Below are positions 13,290-14,779 of a stretch of DNA of 14,779 bases, piece after piece. How positions within the stretch are numbered: position 1 is the first letter of the stretch; the number at the start of each line of letters is the position of its first letter. Location: positions 1 through 14,779 of the forward strand of contig JADLBA010000022.1 of the NCBI GenBank assembly GCA_020848015.1. Reading direction: 5' to 3'. The notes beneath the pieces are model-generated. The model was given only the letters and a program-made list of their open reading frames with translations. It searched no databases and was not told the origin of the DNA. Made by a program: the position numbers and the translations under genes. This DNA is from Crocinitomicaceae bacterium (GTDB taxonomy: Bacteria > Bacteroidota > Bacteroidia > Flavobacteriales_D > Sanyastnellaceae).

Positions 13290-14779
13290 ATGAGTAAAAT
13301 AATTGGAATTGACCTAGGTACAACGAATTCCTGCGTCTCTGTGATGGAGGGAAACGAGCCGGTTGTAATCGCAAATGCAGAGGGCAGAAGAACTACTCCT
13401 TCGATCGTTGGATTTGTAGAGGGAGGCGAACGCAAAGTAGGTGATCCTGCAAAACGTCAGGCCATCACTAACCCTACTAAGACGATCTATTCTATCAAAC
13501 GCTTCATGGGCAATAGCTATGATGAGAGTCAGAAAGAAGCAGCCCGAGTTCCCTATACAGTAGTGAGGGGAGACGGTAATACTCCGCGTGTCAAAATTGA
13601 CGATCGCCTTTATACGCCACAGGAAATATCTGCAATGGTTTTGCAGAAGATGAAAAAGACTGCCGAGGATTATCTGGGGCAGGAAGTAACCGAAGCAGTT
13701 ATCACTGTTCCAGCTTACTTCAATGACTCACAGCGCCAGGCTACAAAAGAAGCCGGCGAGATTGCCGGACTGAAAGTGAAAAGGATTATTAATGAGCCTA
13801 CAGCGGCGGCTCTTGCATACGGGCTTGATAAAAAGGCACACGACATGAAAATTGTCGTTTTCGACTGTGGTGGTGGTACCCACGACGTTTCAGTGCTTGA
13901 ATTAGGCGACGGCGTTTTTGAAGTACTTTCTACCGATGGCGATACCCACCTCGGAGGTGATGACTTTGACCAGGTAATAATTGACTGGCTGGTACAGGAG
14001 TTCAAAAATGAAAACGGAAATATTGATCTTACAAAAGACCCGATGGCTTTGCAACGCCTGAAAGAAGGTGCGGAAAAGGCTAAGATTGAATTATCCAGCG
14101 CATCGAGTACCGAGATCAATCTACCCTACATCATGCCGGTGGACGGTATTCCGAAACACCTCGTAAGATCACTGACCCGCGCAAAGTTTGAACAACTTGC
14201 CGACAGCCTGATCCAGCGCACCATTGCTCCCTGCCAATCAGCACTGAAAAAAGCAGGACTGAGTGTAAATGATATCAAGGAGATCATTCTTGTAGGAGGT
14301 TCTACGAGAATCCCAGCCATTCAGGATGCAGTGAAAAAGTATTTTGGCAAAGAACCGAGTAAAGGTGTGAACCCTGATGAGGTGGTGGCGATTGGCGCTG
14401 CTATACAAGGTGGCGTTCTTACCGGTGAGGTAAAAGATGTCCTTCTTCTCGATGTTACTCCCCTTTCACTGGGAATTGAAACAATGGGCGGCGTATTTAC
14501 TAAGCTGATCGAGGCTAATACTACGATCCCCACAAAAAAATCAGAAACATTTTCAACGGCTAGTGACAATCAACCCAGCGTTGAGATTCATGTGCTGCAG
14601 GGAGAGCGTTCAATGTCGAAGGACAACCGAACCATCGGACGTTTTCACCTCGATGGGCTTCCTCCTGCACCGCGTGGTATTCCTCAGATCGAAGTAACCT
14701 TTGATATTGATGCTAACGGGTTGATACACGTTTCAGCGATGGACAAAGCGACAAATAAAGTACAGTCTATCCGTATCGA
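13290..14779 (+). CDS. dnaK: Molecular chaperone DnaK (Hsp70), 3' end cut by the window
   Basis: The frame is open from ATG 13290 to the window edge, giving 496 residues of an expected 630-640. DnaK is the cytoplasmic ATP-driven chaperone that works with DnaJ and GrpE on unfolded proteins. The N-terminal ATPase domain shows DLGTTNS (8-14), NEPTAAALAYGLD beginning at 168, the phosphate-2 loop DCGGGTHD (192-199) with T197 in the autophosphorylation position, and GGSTRIP beginning at 336. The interdomain linker DVLLLD is at 383-388, followed by the beta-sandwich substrate-binding domain from about 390. The C-terminal lid is outside the window. In the phosphate-2 loop most DnaK proteins have DLGGGTFD; here Leu is Cys193 and Phe is His198. 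The His I recall from flavobacterial DnaK; the Cys I do not. No grpE or dnaJ lies in the window, and the leader carries the hairpins listed separately. Confidence 0.97.
   Translation, partial: MSKIIGIDLGTTNSCVSVMEGNEPVVIANAEGRRTTPSIVGFVEGGERKVGDPAKRQAITNPTKTIYSIKRFMGNSYDESQKEAARVPYTVVRGDGNTPRVKIDDRLYTPQEISAMVLQKMKKTAEDYLGQEVTEAVITVPAYFNDSQRQATKEAGEIAGLKVKRIINEPTAAALAYGLDKKAHDMKIVVFDCGGGTHDVSVLELGDGVFEVLSTDGDTHLGGDDFDQVIIDWLVQEFKNENGNIDLTKDPMALQRLKEGAEKAKIELSSASSTEINLPYIMPVDGIPKHLVRSLTRAKFEQLADSLIQRTIAPCQSALKKAGLSVNDIKEIILVGGSTRIPAIQDAVKKYFGKEPSKGVNPDEVVAIGAAIQGGVLTGEVKDVLLLDVTPLSLGIETMGGVFTKLIEANTTIPTKKSETFSTASDNQPSVEIHVLQGERSMSKDNRTIGRFHLDGLPPAPRGIPQIEVTFDIDANGLIHVSAMDKATNKVQSIRI

Noticed and set aside
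1..14779. A mobile element, defence island, CRISPR array or biosynthetic cluster
   Set aside because: No transposase, integrase, phage, toxin-antitoxin, nuclease or direct-repeat array was found; all but a few genes belong to core families with intact motifs.

Overview
The window looks like a chromosomal, mostly housekeeping stretch from a Bacteroidota bacterium, with genes packed tightly on the + strand. The evidence is: lipid A and heptose genes (lpxD, rfaE1) of a Gram-negative envelope; a UbiE-type quinone methyltransferase; a DnaK with the DxGGGTHD nucleotide-site motif that I recall from flavobacteria-like Bacteroidota; start sites mostly without Shine-Dalgarno sequences; and several upstream boxes resembling the Bacteroidota TAnnTTTG -7 element. 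I cannot fix the order or genus from the sequence; a Chitinophagales, Sphingobacteriales or related uncultured lineage is a guess.

Layout. Positions 1-1656 hold a molybdate ABC transporter operon: the 3' end of modA, then modB and modC, with modB and modC overlapping by 4 nt. Positions 1867-2718 hold an orphan SAM methyltransferase, and 2759-3181 a PaaI-type hotdog thioesterase. The only minus-strand gene, a diacylglycerol-kinase-family lipid kinase (3193-4086), converges on the thioesterase and diverges from the next block. Positions 4205-8269 form a likely operon: class I aminotransferase, heptose-7-phosphate kinase rfaE1, and a TrkH-type K+ transporter (4-nt overlap between the last two). 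Positions 8472-12388 form a second likely operon: ubiE, aroA (4-nt overlap), lpxD, and a class I O-methyltransferase-like gene. A small secreted protein of unknown function (12531-13091) is followed by a strong rho-independent terminator. After a 150-nt leader with competing hairpins comes dnaK, which is open at the right edge of the window.

How the genes work together. ModABC imports molybdate for molybdoenzymes. AroA makes EPSP on the way to chorismate, a precursor of menaquinone, whose last methylation is done by the adjacent UbiE. RfaE1 and LpxD supply the heptose and acylated glucosamine of lipopolysaccharide. The remaining genes (TrkH, lipid kinase, thioesterase, two orphan methyltransferases) do not form one pathway.

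I found no mobile element, CRISPR array, tRNA or rRNA, and no convincing new multi-gene system. The points most worth a second look are the EPSP synthase active-site loop (L97 and M101 where E. coli has T97 and P101), the unknown secreted protein with its palindrome-rich upstream region, the competing hairpins before dnaK, and DnaK's DCGGGTHD motif.
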